The notes: generated by a model from the letters alone, not told the origin. Counted from the stretch's first letter, positions 9,447 to 19,509 are shown. The stretch is 40,053 nucleotides of DNA from Magnetovibrio sp. (GCA_002709525.1 PARE01000059.1:3490-43542), one strand, 5' to 3'. Made by a program: numbers and translations.

Positions 9447-10508
9447 GTGAAAATTCTCATCCTACCCGGTGACGGCATCGGCCCCGAGATAACTGCGGTG
9501 ACCCGTTCCGCTTTGGAAGTCTTGGACCGAAGGTTCGCGTTGGGCCTGGAATTTGTAGAGCGGGACATCGGCATGGCCGCTATTGAAAAGGGCCTTGATC
9601 CCATGCCTGATGCTATTATGGAGGAGGTTCGTACCACACCTTTCACCATGCTGGGTCCTGTTTCTACGATGGAGTATCCATCCGAAGTCCAGCATCTACC
9701 TAGTCCTTCATCTCTAATTCGCGACAATCTTGATCTGTTCGCAAATATCCGGCCCAGTCGCACCCGATCTGGCGTGCCATCCGTCGCAAAGCAAATGGAT
9801 TTGGTCATCGTTCGAGAAAATACCGAGGGTTTCTATGCGGTCCGCACTATGTTCGAAGGTAAGGGTGAATTTATGCCGACGCCGGATCTAGCTATGTCCC
9901 TTCGAAAGATTACGGTTCAGGGGTCGCGTCGTATTGCGAAGGTGGCTTTTGACTTGGCCCAGACGCGCCGTAAAAAAGTGACCGTTGTCCACAAGGGCAA
10001 TGTGCTTCGCGTCACTGACGGCCTGTTTCTTCGCGAGGTCCGTTCTGTTGCCGAGGACTATCCCGATGTGGAGACGGAAGAGATCATCGTCGATGCCATG
10101 GCGGCACTGCTGATACGTCGGCCTGAGAGTTTTGATGTATTGGTGACCACAAATCTGTTTGGCGACATACTCTCCGATGAGGCCGCTGAGTTGTCCGGCG
10201 GTCTAGGCCTTGGCGGTTCCATCAACGCGAGCCACGACCATGCCGTCGCGCAGGCCGCTCACGGTTCCGCACCAGACATCGCGGGTCAGAACAAAGCCAA
10301 CCCCACGGCACTGGTGATCTCCGCACAGATGTTGTTAAAGTGGCATGCAAACAGGTCTGGGAACAACCAACTGGCGCACGCGGCGGCACATTTGGAAGCC
10401 GCATTGGACGACGTCTTGGCGGATCCGAGCAACCACACGATGGATATGGAGGGTAGCGCCAGGACGGATGAATTTGGAGAGGTTTTGGCGCGCGCGGTCG
10501 ATCAGTAA
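9447..10508 (+). CDS. Isocitrate/isopropylmalate dehydrogenase-family NAD(P)-dependent enzyme (substrate unassigned)
   Basis: ILPGDGIGPEI start, VIVRENTEGFYA, NLFGDILSDEAAELSGGLGLGGSIN, AAHGSAPDIAGQNKANPTA motifs. Confidence 0.9.
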   Translation: MKILILPGDGIGPEITAVTRSALEVLDRRFALGLEFVERDIGMAAIEKGLDPMPDAIMEEVRTTPFTMLGPVSTMEYPSEVQHLPSPSSLIRDNLDLFANIRPSRTRSGVPSVAKQMDLVIVRENTEGFYAVRTMFEGKGEFMPTPDLAMSLRKITVQGSRRIAKVAFDLAQTRRKKVTVVHKGNVLRVTDGLFLREVRSVAEDYPDVETEEIIVDAMAALLIRRPESFDVLVTTNLFGDILSDEAAELSGGLGLGGSINASHDHAVAQAAHGSAPDIAGQNKANPTALVISAQMLLKWHANRSGNNQLAHAAAHLEAALDDVLADPSNHTMDMEGSARTDEFGEVLARAVDQ

Positions 10509-10616
10509 AAATCACAGCGATGTTTTTGCCTTTCGTCCTTGGCGACGATAGGGTGCGCTCAATTCGAAGAAAGCCTCAGGCTATCATTACCAATTAAGAC
10601 CGCAGGGATACGTGGA

Positions 10617-11816
10617 ATGCCGACTTTTAATACCCGCCAGCGCGGGTGGAATTTCCTCCAGACACCCGGACCGACGAACATCCCGAATAGGGTGTTGAGT
10701 GCTATGAATCAGCCGGCTGTAGAATTCTTGGGACCGGAATTCATAGATTTTGCGCAGGGACTATTCGATGATCTCAAGCCCTTGTTTGGGACTACAGGTG
10801 ACATGATTATCTACGCTGCCAACGGTCATGGAAGTTGGGAAGCGGCGCTAACCAATACTTTGGAGATCGGCGAAAAGGTCTTGATCCCTGAAACGGGCCG
10901 TTTCGCGCTTAGTTGGGGCGACTTCGCTGGTAAACTTGGTATCGAATGTGAAGTCGTGGAGAATGATTGGCGCAAGGCCGTTGATCCCAATGCTATCGAG
11001 GAACGGCTCCGAGCCGATACCGATCACGAGATCAAGGCAATCTTACTGGTCCATACGGACACAGGAACGGGAATAACTTCTGACGTAGCTGGGGTCCGCG
11101 CTGCCATCGATGCGGTCGGACATCCTGCATTGCTCATGTGCGACACCATCGCGTCTTTGGTCACTTGTCCTTACGAGATGGATGCTTGGGGCGTAGATGT
11201 GACCATCAGCGCTGGTCAGAAAGGGTTTATGCTGCCGCCTGGTTTGGGCTTCAACGCGGTGAGCCAAAAGGCGCGCGAAGTGGCCAAGACCTGTCATAGA
11301 CCTGGTAATTACTGGGATTGGTCGGAGCGTCTGGACTCGGAGGAGTTCTATTTGTCCTTCTGTGGAACTGCGCCAGAGCACATGATGTTTGGCTTGCGCG
11401 CTGCCATTGACATGATCAACGAGGAAGGCTTGGAAAACGTGTTCAATCGGCACTTTCGCTTATCGCGGGCTGTGCATGCGGCGGTGGATAAATGGGCCGA
11501 GGGCGGTGCGCTACAAAATAACGCGATCAATCCCAAAGACCGATCGAACTCGGTGACCACAATTTTGCTTGATGAAGCTTATGACCCAATCGACGTACGC
11601 GATATCTGCCGGGAACGCTACAATTTGGCGCTGGGCAACGGTATGGGCAAGATCGGGGACGAGTCCTTCCGCATTGGCCATATGGGAGATCTAAACGAAA
11701 CCATGATATTTGGCACCTTGGGTGCCGTTGAGGCCGGGTTGAAGGGCCTTCAGATCCCCCATGGCGAAGGCGCGGTGAACGCGGCTATAGAAAGCCTGTT
11801 GGAATCTAATGACTGA
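10617..11816 (+). CDS. Serine--glyoxylate aminotransferase (class V aminotransferase)
   Basis: TPGPTNIPNRVLSAMNQP, AANGHGSWEAALTNTLE, SAGQKGFMLPPGLGFNAVS (PLP Lys) motifs; ATG 10617 preferred over 10539. Confidence 0.92.
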   Translation: MPTFNTRQRGWNFLQTPGPTNIPNRVLSAMNQPAVEFLGPEFIDFAQGLFDDLKPLFGTTGDMIIYAANGHGSWEAALTNTLEIGEKVLIPETGRFALSWGDFAGKLGIECEVVENDWRKAVDPNAIEERLRADTDHEIKAILLVHTDTGTGITSDVAGVRAAIDAVGHPALLMCDTIASLVTCPYEMDAWGVDVTISAGQKGFMLPPGLGFNAVSQKAREVAKTCHRPGNYWDWSERLDSEEFYLSFCGTAPEHMMFGLRAAIDMINEEGLENVFNRHFRLSRAVHAAVDKWAEGGALQNNAINPKDRSNSVTTILLDEAYDPIDVRDICRERYNLALGNGMGKIGDESFRIGHMGDLNETMIFGTLGAVEAGLKGLQIPHGEGAVNAAIESLLESND

Positions 11817-11910
11817 TCTATGTCGGGATGCTATCTCCGGCGGCCGATCCGATTTCCCAAGCCGGTCCTACTGTCTAATTCAACTTTTTGATAACTTTAA
11901 TGAGATGTTC

Positions 11911-13161
11911 TTAGCTAGAGGCTCTCGGCCTGTGAGCCTCGAAATCATGGCGTTCTAGTATCCAGGAGGTGGCAAACCCAAACATCAGGCCCCAAAATGG
12001 TGAACCGATGTTGAATAGCGAGATGTCGGACACCGTGAACATGAAGGCAATCAAGCCGCCCATGGCGAAATCGCCACGAAAGGCGGCCGTAAAGGCTCCC
12101 CGGAGCACGTTCAATAGAGCAATGCCAGCCAGTGTTGCGAGAAATTCTATTGGCGTCGCCAGCATCAGCGAGGTGAAGAACGGCGCGAATAAACCGAACA
12201 ATATGGCGCCAATACAGGCGATCAAGGCCGCTGTGTATTGTCCTTCGCGGGCTGTTCCGCCGCCTGACAAAATGGCATTCAAGGGTCCGGTGAGGCAGGT
12301 TGACACGGTTCCCACCGTTGCTGTAACTAAGGAACCGATCCCGCATACGAACGTGATCGTGTTAATGGGAGGTCGATGACCCGCGACCGTGAGCACAGTA
12401 ATCCCCTGGCTATTCTGCGCCGCAAGAACTGTGATCATCAAGGGCACTACCAACTCCAATATCGCCTGCCAAGAAAACGCCGGTACCTGGAAAACAGGCG
12501 TTGCCAACATTAACGACATTTCTGCCATGTCCGGACCGTCACCGAAGCTTGCAACGCAAAGAGCACCTATGGCAATAGCGACGATCAAAGGTGGAACGCG
12601 ATTGTTGATAGCGGGTATGGCTGTCGTGGCAAAGAAGGCCGCTGTCATGGAGATGGCGATCACCGGCGCGGTGGTAAAGGCCTTGATCCAATCCAGGCCA
12701 AACTGCAGGAAAACCCCCGCCACCATGCCCATGACAATGGGTAAGGGAATGGCATCCATGATCCGTCGGACCCATCCGGACAGGCCGAGGATTAACATCG
12801 CTGCGCCCGCCGCGTAGTACGCGCCTAGGACTTCCGCAAAGCTCATGTGTTCCAGCGCTGGACCGACCAGAACGATACCCGGTATCGACCAAAGGAATAC
12901 GAGAGGCTGACGATAGATACAGCACATGATCAAACTGATTAATCCGTTGATGAAGAACGCGCCAAATAACCACGATGCCAATTCGCCATGTGCCAAGCCG
13001 GCTTGATTGCCGACGGCCAGCATGATTGCGGTCGGGCCGGATACGGCAAAGATACATCCGACTAGGCCGACAGTGACCTGGTCGGTTGTGGTGTCACGCG
13101 CCACTCCTGTTGCGGAAGTTCGCGGTTGCGGGGGCCGCTCCGAGTTAAAGGCTTGGAACAC
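11911..13161 (-). CDS. benE: Benzoate/H+ symporter BenE-family transporter
   Basis: 416-aa polytopic protein; GLVGCIFAVSGPTAIMLAVGNQAGL and NSQGITVLTVAGHRPPINTIT typical of BenE. Confidence 0.9.
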   Translation of the reverse strand: MFQAFNSERPPQPRTSATGVARDTTTDQVTVGLVGCIFAVSGPTAIMLAVGNQAGLAHGELASWLFGAFFINGLISLIMCCIYRQPLVFLWSIPGIVLVGPALEHMSFAEVLGAYYAAGAAMLILGLSGWVRRIMDAIPLPIVMGMVAGVFLQFGLDWIKAFTTAPVIAISMTAAFFATTAIPAINNRVPPLIVAIAIGALCVASFGDGPDMAEMSLMLATPVFQVPAFSWQAILELVVPLMITVLAAQNSQGITVLTVAGHRPPINTITFVCGIGSLVTATVGTVSTCLTGPLNAILSGGGTAREGQYTAALIACIGAILFGLFAPFFTSLMLATPIEFLATLAGIALLNVLRGAFTAAFRGDFAMGGLIAFMFTVSDISLFNIGSPFWGLMFGFATSWILERHDFEAHRPRASS

Positions 13162-13170
13162 GATGATCTC

Positions 13171-14928
13171 CTACCCACCGCCCAGTTTGCGCCAGGTTTG
13201 GGAGCGGCCAAAAGGCCCGTTGATGCCCGAAGCGGCGTGAATGGGTGTCGCTGCAACAGCGATCAATCCGACTTTCGCCAGCCACCCGAGGGTTAGATAG
13301 AACGGGGTTATTTTCTCCTGCGTCATGTCTTTGACGACGTCGCCGGCCGACATGGCTCCGGCATTGATGATCTGCTTCAGCAAGTCCGCCGTGTCCGCCT
13401 CATCCAGCAATACCGCCGATAAGGGTGTGGCAATGTCGGATCGATAGAGAGCTTGAAATATTGCTTTATCGAATGGGCCATCGGCTGAAATCGTCGCGGC
13501 GGCGTCCAGCAGGCCCGTGGCATGGGCGAGAAAAGGCCTGAACGGATCTGGCGCAAGAGGGAACGGTGCCTTATTAGGCGATGGTGGAACACTCTCTTTT
13601 GCGTGGGCGCGTATGTCGGCGAGTTCGGTCCAGAGTTCCTGATGTGCGCGAGCAACATGGCGCCAGTCGTAGACGTCGGCGGCTCGCTTTTGGCCTGCAG
13701 CTCCAAGGCGTGCACGAAGGTCATCGTCCTCGATCAATCTGCTTATCGCTAGGGCCGCCGCCGGGACCTCCACGGCCGTGCTTTGGGATATGGCTGCGGT
13801 GAAAACTGGGGAGGGCACGAACCCCGTATCGTATAGGAACGCCATCTCCGCGCCCGCGCCGGGAGCTGGTTGGGAACTTGGTACAGTAAAACCCTCGACG
13901 CCATCGCGAACACTTTCGCGGTAGCCGTCATAGTGGCTGATCACCAATGGAAGGCCCGCGGCCATAGCCTCGATGGGCGTCAAGCCGAATGATTCCTGAA
14001 TATTGTCAGACAAGGAAATGAAAATGTCCGCCGCTGCCCAGACCTTATCATAAAGATCGTCTCTACTGCCGTCGATGAAGTGATGTTTGACGTTGGGGGC
14101 AAAGTCTTGGGCGGCTTGCTTGAAGGCGTTCTCGACCTCGGTGTTGGTGGCTTGGCCGGCCTGGATAAGATGCAGCTGGACCCCCGTATTGGCAGCCGCA
14201 GCTTCGGCTGCCAGATACATTGGCACGGGGTTGGCTTTCTCAACATGGTTCAGCCGACCGGCATACAGAAGTGCGATGTCGCTGTCCTTGATGTCCATTG
14301 CCTCGCGGAGGGTTAAGCGGGAATCGCTGTCGTTCGTCCTCGCCGCCATCTCGGCGCTGTCGACACCAAGCGGGATCACCGGAAGTTGACACGGGAGTTG
14401 GACGTCATGCTCGAACCGCGCACCCAGATAATCTGCCCAGTCGGCCAACAGGCGTTCAACCACGCCCTTCACACATTTTGAAGTGCAGACCAGGGCGTCC
14501 CAAGGTTGGACCGGGGCGACCATTAAATTGCCGATTACCTGCATAGCCTTGGTTTCTGACACCGTATGCGTGATCCCACAGATAGAGAAATCACGCTGAT
14601 CGAAGTGCCTCCGCCGCCAGGCTAGGTCGCCTAAGTCCGGGCCGGGCCGGAATACTGTACCCAGCTGTTTCAGGTGCGCGGTCGTCACGGGCAGAAAAGC
14701 CGCAGTCTGGTCCGCCCTCGCGCCGGAGTCGACGGCAAAGCGCTGGAATTTCTCAAACACATCAGCCGAGTCAGCGTAGATAAAGAAACGGTCGGTGCCG
14801 CCGTGCTTGATGAAACCGCGCAGAAATCCGCCCGTGGCGGATTGGCGTCCTACTATGCCGTCTCCCGAGGTTTGGTAGTTTTCGGGATTGTAATAAAAAG
14901 CGGCGTTGGGCGCGGATGGGCCCGCCAC
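13171..14928 (-). CDS. GT-B-fold glycosyltransferase (family 4/1-like) with an extra C-terminal domain of about 140 aa
   Basis: SFGLTPIEAMAAGLPLVISHYDGYRESVRDGVEGF donor-binding motif; likely GTG start at 14928, 1 nt after the crotonase stop; the ORF track's 39-aa N-terminal extension overlaps the crotonase CDS. Confidence 0.85.
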   Translation of the reverse strand: MAGPSAPNAAFYYNPENYQTSGDGIVGRQSATGGFLRGFIKHGGTDRFFIYADSADVFEKFQRFAVDSGARADQTAAFLPVTTAHLKQLGTVFRPGPDLGDLAWRRRHFDQRDFSICGITHTVSETKAMQVIGNLMVAPVQPWDALVCTSKCVKGVVERLLADWADYLGARFEHDVQLPCQLPVIPLGVDSAEMAARTNDSDSRLTLREAMDIKDSDIALLYAGRLNHVEKANPVPMYLAAEAAAANTGVQLHLIQAGQATNTEVENAFKQAAQDFAPNVKHHFIDGSRDDLYDKVWAAADIFISLSDNIQESFGLTPIEAMAAGLPLVISHYDGYRESVRDGVEGFTVPSSQPAPGAGAEMAFLYDTGFVPSPVFTAAISQSTAVEVPAAALAISRLIEDDDLRARLGAAGQKRAADVYDWRHVARAHQELWTELADIRAHAKESVPPSPNKAPFPLAPDPFRPFLAHATGLLDAAATISADGPFDKAIFQALYRSDIATPLSAVLLDEADTADLLKQIINAGAMSAGDVVKDMTQEKITPFYLTLGWLAKVGLIAVAATPIHAASGINGPFGRSQTWRKLGGG

Positions 14929-14929
14929 T

Positions 14930-15721
14930 TTACTTGCCTTTGAACTGGGGCTTGCGTTTCTCCATAAACGCCTTGCGACCCTCCTGGTAATCGGCACTGT
15001 TGAAGCAGTCGTCGACAACTCGCGCCATGCGGGCTTCGTCGCCACCGTCGGACTTAATCAACTCGTCGATGACCACCTTGGCCGCATAAATGGTCAGGGG
15101 CGCGTTCCGCGCGATGGTTTGGGCATAGTCATTGACGTAGGTGTTCAGTATGGCGCGCGGTACAATACGGTTTATTAGACCCATTTCCAGCGCTTCGGTT
15201 GGGTTAAACTGACGTGCTGTGTAAAAGATTTCCTTGGCGAACGAGGGGCCAACTACATCCACAAGCCGAGTCAGGCCATCGGCACGGTAGCCCAGGCCTA
15301 GTTTTGCCGCTGGCACGGCGTAGGTAGAAACATCGTTGGCGATCCGCAAATCGCAGCACAAGGCCAGACCGACGCCGCCACCGATGCAGAACCCTTCGAT
15401 CTTAGCAATCGTCGGCTTACTGCAGTTGGCAAGTCGGTCGGACGCGGCCTTCACCGTATTGTTATAAATTTCCACCGCATCTTCGCTGGAGCGGTTCTTC
15501 TCGAACTGAGAGATATCAGCGCCGGCGCAGAAGGCCTTGCCGCCGCGGCCCGATACGACGACCACGCGTACCGCGTCGTCTGCTTCAAAGTCATCTAGTA
15601 CTTTAGGGATCCCTTGCCACATATCAAAGGTCATGGCGTTTCGCTTGGCTTGGTTGTCGAGCTGGATAAAGCCTATTCCATTATCCCTCGAAACGATCAA
15701 TTGATCGGTGATATCACTCAT
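14930..15721 (-). CDS. Enoyl-CoA hydratase/isomerase (crotonase) family protein
   Basis: GGKAFCAGADISQF, KIEGFCIGGGVGLALCCDLRIA, AKLGLGY motifs; ATG 15721 (MSDITDQ) preferred over 15751. Confidence 0.94.
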   Translation of the reverse strand: MSDITDQLIVSRDNGIGFIQLDNQAKRNAMTFDMWQGIPKVLDDFEADDAVRVVVVSGRGGKAFCAGADISQFEKNRSSEDAVEIYNNTVKAASDRLANCSKPTIAKIEGFCIGGGVGLALCCDLRIANDVSTYAVPAAKLGLGYRADGLTRLVDVVGPSFAKEIFYTARQFNPTEALEMGLINRIVPRAILNTYVNDYAQTIARNAPLTIYAAKVVIDELIKSDGGDEARMARVVDDCFNSADYQEGRKAFMEKRKPQFKGK

Positions 15722-15845
15722 GGCATTCCCCTTTTGGCAAACTCGAGACATTTTACGGCCCCCTGCCTTGGAGACAACGCAAAAGCAACGACTTTGAAGC
15801 TCCGTCGGTCTTGCCGTCGGGCGAAGGTGGGCCTAGGTTTACGTT

Positions 15846-17081
15846 ATGATTGCCGCAATTGAACAGATGACCGGTCTTAACTGGAAGAGACAGGGAGCAG
15901 CCTTCTTGGTAGCCGGCGGGCATGGCGCCACACATTGGATTATGGCGACCTTCTATGTCCTCGTGCCCTTCATTCGGGAGGACTTGGGACTTAGCTACGC
16001 AGAGGCCGGAATATTCGCCTCCGTCTTTTTCGTTTCTTCTTTTGCCGCGAATGCGGGAAGCGGCGCGCTCGTCGATATAAGTGGACGCCGAGTTCTGTTG
16101 CAGGTTATCTCGCTGGTAATCGGCGGCGCGGCCTTGGTCGTCATGGGGCTGGCTCAGGGAAGCTGGTTGATCATCCTCTCGCTGGTCTTTATCGGCGCGA
16201 CCAATAACCTGTGGCATCCGGCCGCCATCTCCTATCTTTCTGAGCGCTTCCCGGTAAACCGCGGATATGTTCTGTCGATTCATACCTTGGGCGCGAGTTT
16301 TGGGGACATGATCGCACCGTTGGTTGCCGGTGTCTTGTTGGTGTGGACCACGTGGCAGACAACGGCGGCGGTATGTGCGGCCCCAATCTTTGCCATGGCA
16401 TTGGTACTGTATGTGTTATTGGGTGGTCGCGGGAGGCGAATGTCGACTGAGGATACGGCTGATGGCGACGCCGTCGAAGGTTTGAGTATCGGCGACTATA
16501 TCAACGGTATTCTGGGTGTGCTGCGGAATGGTGCCTTCCTGGGCATTTGTCTGATGGCGGCTTTTCGGTCGATGGCTCAGAATGGCCTCCTGTTCTTCCT
16601 ACCGTTGTTGATGTTGGATGACCTGGGTTTTGGACCGATTTTTCTGGGCGTGGCGCTGACATCCTTGCAGGTTGGCGGCATGATCGCTGGACCCGTGGCG
16701 GGAACGCTCTCGGATCGCACCGGTCGGCGGCCTATAGTCCTTGCTGGTCTGGCGACGACGACCTTGGTGATCACCGTGGTGCCAGCCATCACCGTTCCTA
16801 CACCGTTCGCGGTGCTTCTGGTCGTTCTTGGCTTCACCTTGTTCGCCGTCCGTCCCGTAGTGCACAGCTGGTCAATGGACCTAGTTCCTAGGAAGGTCGG
16901 CGGTAGCGCGATCAGTCTCTTGTTTGGGGCTCAGGCAGGATTCTCGACCCTTGTGCCGATTGTCGGCGGGCTCATCGCTGACATATGGGGCTTAGAGATG
17001 GTTTTTATGGTTTTGGCGCTTTGCATGGGCGTCGCAACGAGCGTCGCCTATGTGCTACCATCCGAAAAACGGGCATCGTAG
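15846..17081 (+). CDS. MFS transporter (fosmidomycin-resistance-like subfamily)
   Basis: 12-TM-like; GHGATHWIMATFYVLVPFIREDLGLSYAEAG, DISGRR and LSDRTGRRP loop motifs. Confidence 0.87.
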   Translation: MIAAIEQMTGLNWKRQGAAFLVAGGHGATHWIMATFYVLVPFIREDLGLSYAEAGIFASVFFVSSFAANAGSGALVDISGRRVLLQVISLVIGGAALVVMGLAQGSWLIILSLVFIGATNNLWHPAAISYLSERFPVNRGYVLSIHTLGASFGDMIAPLVAGVLLVWTTWQTTAAVCAAPIFAMALVLYVLLGGRGRRMSTEDTADGDAVEGLSIGDYINGILGVLRNGAFLGICLMAAFRSMAQNGLLFFLPLLMLDDLGFGPIFLGVALTSLQVGGMIAGPVAGTLSDRTGRRPIVLAGLATTTLVITVVPAITVPTPFAVLLVVLGFTLFAVRPVVHSWSMDLVPRKVGGSAISLLFGAQAGFSTLVPIVGGLIADIWGLEMVFMVLALCMGVATSVAYVLPSEKRAS

Positions 17082-17082
17082 G

Positions 17083-17731
17083 TCAACATTTCCGGGCCTG
17101 ATCAAACCTCCAGTTCAAAAGATCCATGCGATCTTGGCCGAAAAATGGCTCGTCTTCGAAGACCATGCATGGCACGCCCCAATGGCCTGCCGCGGTGCGC
17201 GTGTCGGTGTTGGCTTAAATAATCGCTTCCAAGCGCTCGGCCTCTGGATCAGCTTGGATCCGGAGGCTGCTGAAATTCAAACCAGTGCCCGTGGCGGCGT
17301 TTAGCAAGTGCTCGCCTTCATGCCATTTCTCGACCGTGCCGCTCCAAATCAGGCGGGTCACCGGATCCAGGAAGGTCATCCCGACTTCGGCCTCCACAGA
17401 CAATTGGGCATCGCGCGTCAACCAGCCGATGTGTGGTTGATTTTCGAGCGGTAAGGGTTCCATTGTTCGCGTGTCGAAGACCGGGGTCGGGTTTGGGTCG
17501 CCCGTTCGGCAGGCCCATATACTCGGCCAGTCGTTTTGTGTATCACTGGTGAAACGAGGGATAGTTCGGGTTCAGGCTCTTAAAGTAGCTCTTGAAGCGG
17601 ATGGCTCCTGGCCAGACGAGTTTCACGTACACGGTGACGTTAACTTGCCTGTCCAACGCCAGAATGTGATCTATCGCCAGATAACAGAAAGGGCTCCGCA
17701 TTGACCAGTAAAGATCGATCGCGTGGACCAT
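17083..17731 (-). pseudogene. Decayed 2-hydroxychromene-2-carboxylate isomerase / DsbA-like (kappa-GST) gene
   Basis: Frames join as MVHAIDLYWSMRSPFCYLAIDHILAL...WPGAIRF...NPNYPSFHQ-TGA-YTKRLAEYMGLPNGRPKPDP-frameshift-VFDTRTMEPLPLENQPHIGWLTR...LEAII-TAA-ANTDTRTAAGHWGVPCMVFEDEPFFGQDRMDLLNWRF. Confidence 0.85.
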
Positions 17732-17738
17732 GATGGAA

Positions 17739-18605
17739 TTAGTTCACGCCCATTTGTCGCAACATACCCTCGACCATAGAGCTGTCGGCGTTGGCGAGAT
17801 TGGATAGGATGGAGAAATGATTGCACTCGGGCTGCTCCAGGAACGTACAGTTGGCACCCTTGGCTTTCCAATTATCGTTGAAATCCTGTGATTGGCGACG
17901 GAACTCGTATGTCTCTGCGCCACCGACAGCGATGATCAAGTCGGTATTTGGAACAGCGGTCATGCGGACAGGGCTGTACTGAAACACATCCTCATCCGAG
18001 AAATCCAAGGTTTTCTGCATGTAGCACAATTGAATGGGAGTTAGGTCATATATGCCGCTGATAGCGCATCCACCTTTCATAAGATCGGTAGGGCCGCCAC
18101 AAAAGGTTGGCCAGTCAGTAAGAGACAACATGATCGTTAGATGTCCGCCGGCGGAATGGCCGGAAACATAGATGCGATTTGGATCCAGGTTATAGGCAGC
18201 GGCGTTGGCATGGACCCAGGCAGCGGCCGACCGACACTGTCGGACGATGTCGCTAATCCGAACATCGGGGATCAGATCATACTCAATCAGACCAAAGGCT
18301 GCGCCGGCCTCCACGAAGGGTCGCGCCAAAAAGGTCTGGTCGGTTTTTGACCGGCTCATCCAGTAGCCGCCATGGATATACAACTGTACCGGATGGGGTC
18401 CGTTACCCCTGGGCAGGATGAGGTCAATACCTTCACGCGGACTGTCCCCATACTTGAGATCGATGTGATGGTCGAACTGCGCCAAGACTTCGGAGCACAT
18501 GGGTTCCCAAGTTTCGTAGTACTTGGGGTGGCTAGGCACGTGTTCGCGATTGTTGTACTGGGCATCCAGGCCCGCCTGATCGTAGTCTCTGAAGAGAACG
18601 CTCAT
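17739..18605 (-). CDS. Alpha/beta hydrolase (kynurenine formamidase/esterase-like)
   Basis: YIHGGYW oxyanion motif, VSGHSAGGHL nucleophile elbow, C-terminal NHFSIL His. Confidence 0.9.
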   Translation of the reverse strand: MSVLFRDYDQAGLDAQYNNREHVPSHPKYYETWEPMCSEVLAQFDHHIDLKYGDSPREGIDLILPRGNGPHPVQLYIHGGYWMSRSKTDQTFLARPFVEAGAAFGLIEYDLIPDVRISDIVRQCRSAAAWVHANAAAYNLDPNRIYVSGHSAGGHLTIMLSLTDWPTFCGGPTDLMKGGCAISGIYDLTPIQLCYMQKTLDFSDEDVFQYSPVRMTAVPNTDLIIAVGGAETYEFRRQSQDFNDNWKAKGANCTFLEQPECNHFSILSNLANADSSMVEGMLRQMGVN

Positions 18606-18623
18606 TATATGAATCTCCGGATT

Positions 18624-19247
18624 TTAGCTGAGCGGCAGCATAACGTGGTTCTGATATGGAATGCGATCCGACAGGCGCGCATACCAGGCATCGACGTTAG
18701 CGAAGGCGGGCTTGTCGAAGTCCATAGCGCTCCAGCGATGAATGGCGCAGCCGACCGGAATGTCGCCGACCGAAGGGGCCGCGCCGCCAATGAAATCCAT
18801 GGACGACAAATGCGTATCGAGAATGGCCCATAGTTTCTCTGCGTCCGCAGTGGCAGCGATCACGGCATCCGGATCGCGTTTCTCTGGCGGATGACGAACA
18901 ACATTCCAGAAGATGGTTGTCATGGGTGCGTGTAGTCGGCTCGCGTACCAATCCATCCACTGTCCCGCGTGAGCCCGTCCCGCGGGGTTGTTCGGCCACC
19001 AGTTTGTATCGGAACCGAATTTGTCTGCCAGATAACGCACGACAGAATGAGATTCCCAGACGATAACATCGCCGTCTTCGAGGGTCGGCACCAGTCCGTT
19101 TGGGTTTTTAGCCAGGTATTCCGGAGTATCGTTGAGGCCAAACTGCAGGCCCGCATCGACACGTTCATGTTCGAGCGCTAATTCGCCGATCATCCACATG
19201 GCCTTCTGGACGTTGATAGAATTAGCGCGGCCGAGTATGCGGACCAT
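18624..19247 (-). CDS. Glutathione S-transferase family protein
   Basis: MVRILGRANSINVQKAMWMIGEL...NPNGLVPTLEDGDVIVWESHSVVRYLADKF (thioredoxin fold, ES motif); ATG 19247 preferred. Confidence 0.92.
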   Translation of the reverse strand: MVRILGRANSINVQKAMWMIGELALEHERVDAGLQFGLNDTPEYLAKNPNGLVPTLEDGDVIVWESHSVVRYLADKFGSDTNWWPNNPAGRAHAGQWMDWYASRLHAPMTTIFWNVVRHPPEKRDPDAVIAATADAEKLWAILDTHLSSMDFIGGAAPSVGDIPVGCAIHRWSAMDFDKPAFANVDAWYARLSDRIPYQNHVMLPLS

Positions 19248-19509
19248 GGCGTTCTCCTTCGTTATTTTTTGTTTCGATGGCACGGTTCTTGCCCCAAGTC
19301 AGCGGGGGTGGAGACTAACAGAAATTCACATAGTGCTTACACATAATTCAGCCTCTGGGGCGATTGCTGATGTAGACTGATAGCAAGTGGAGATTTAAAC
19401 AAGAGATTGTCATTTTTAAAAAACCCTTGCACAGGGGTCGGGTGTGCTATGTGGCTGCTCTCTGGTCCGTATCTTTGAGATACTGTTCGTAGTTAAATAT
19501 CAACTAAAT

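Noticed and set aside
15753-16283. 176-aa minus-strand ORF overlapping the MFS gene start
   Set aside because: Antisense to the MFS CDS, low-complexity polar composition, no motif
19425-19480. TTGCAC...CTATGTGG promoter-like sequence that might drive a small RNA
   Set aside because: Single weak match with no recognisable RNA downstream
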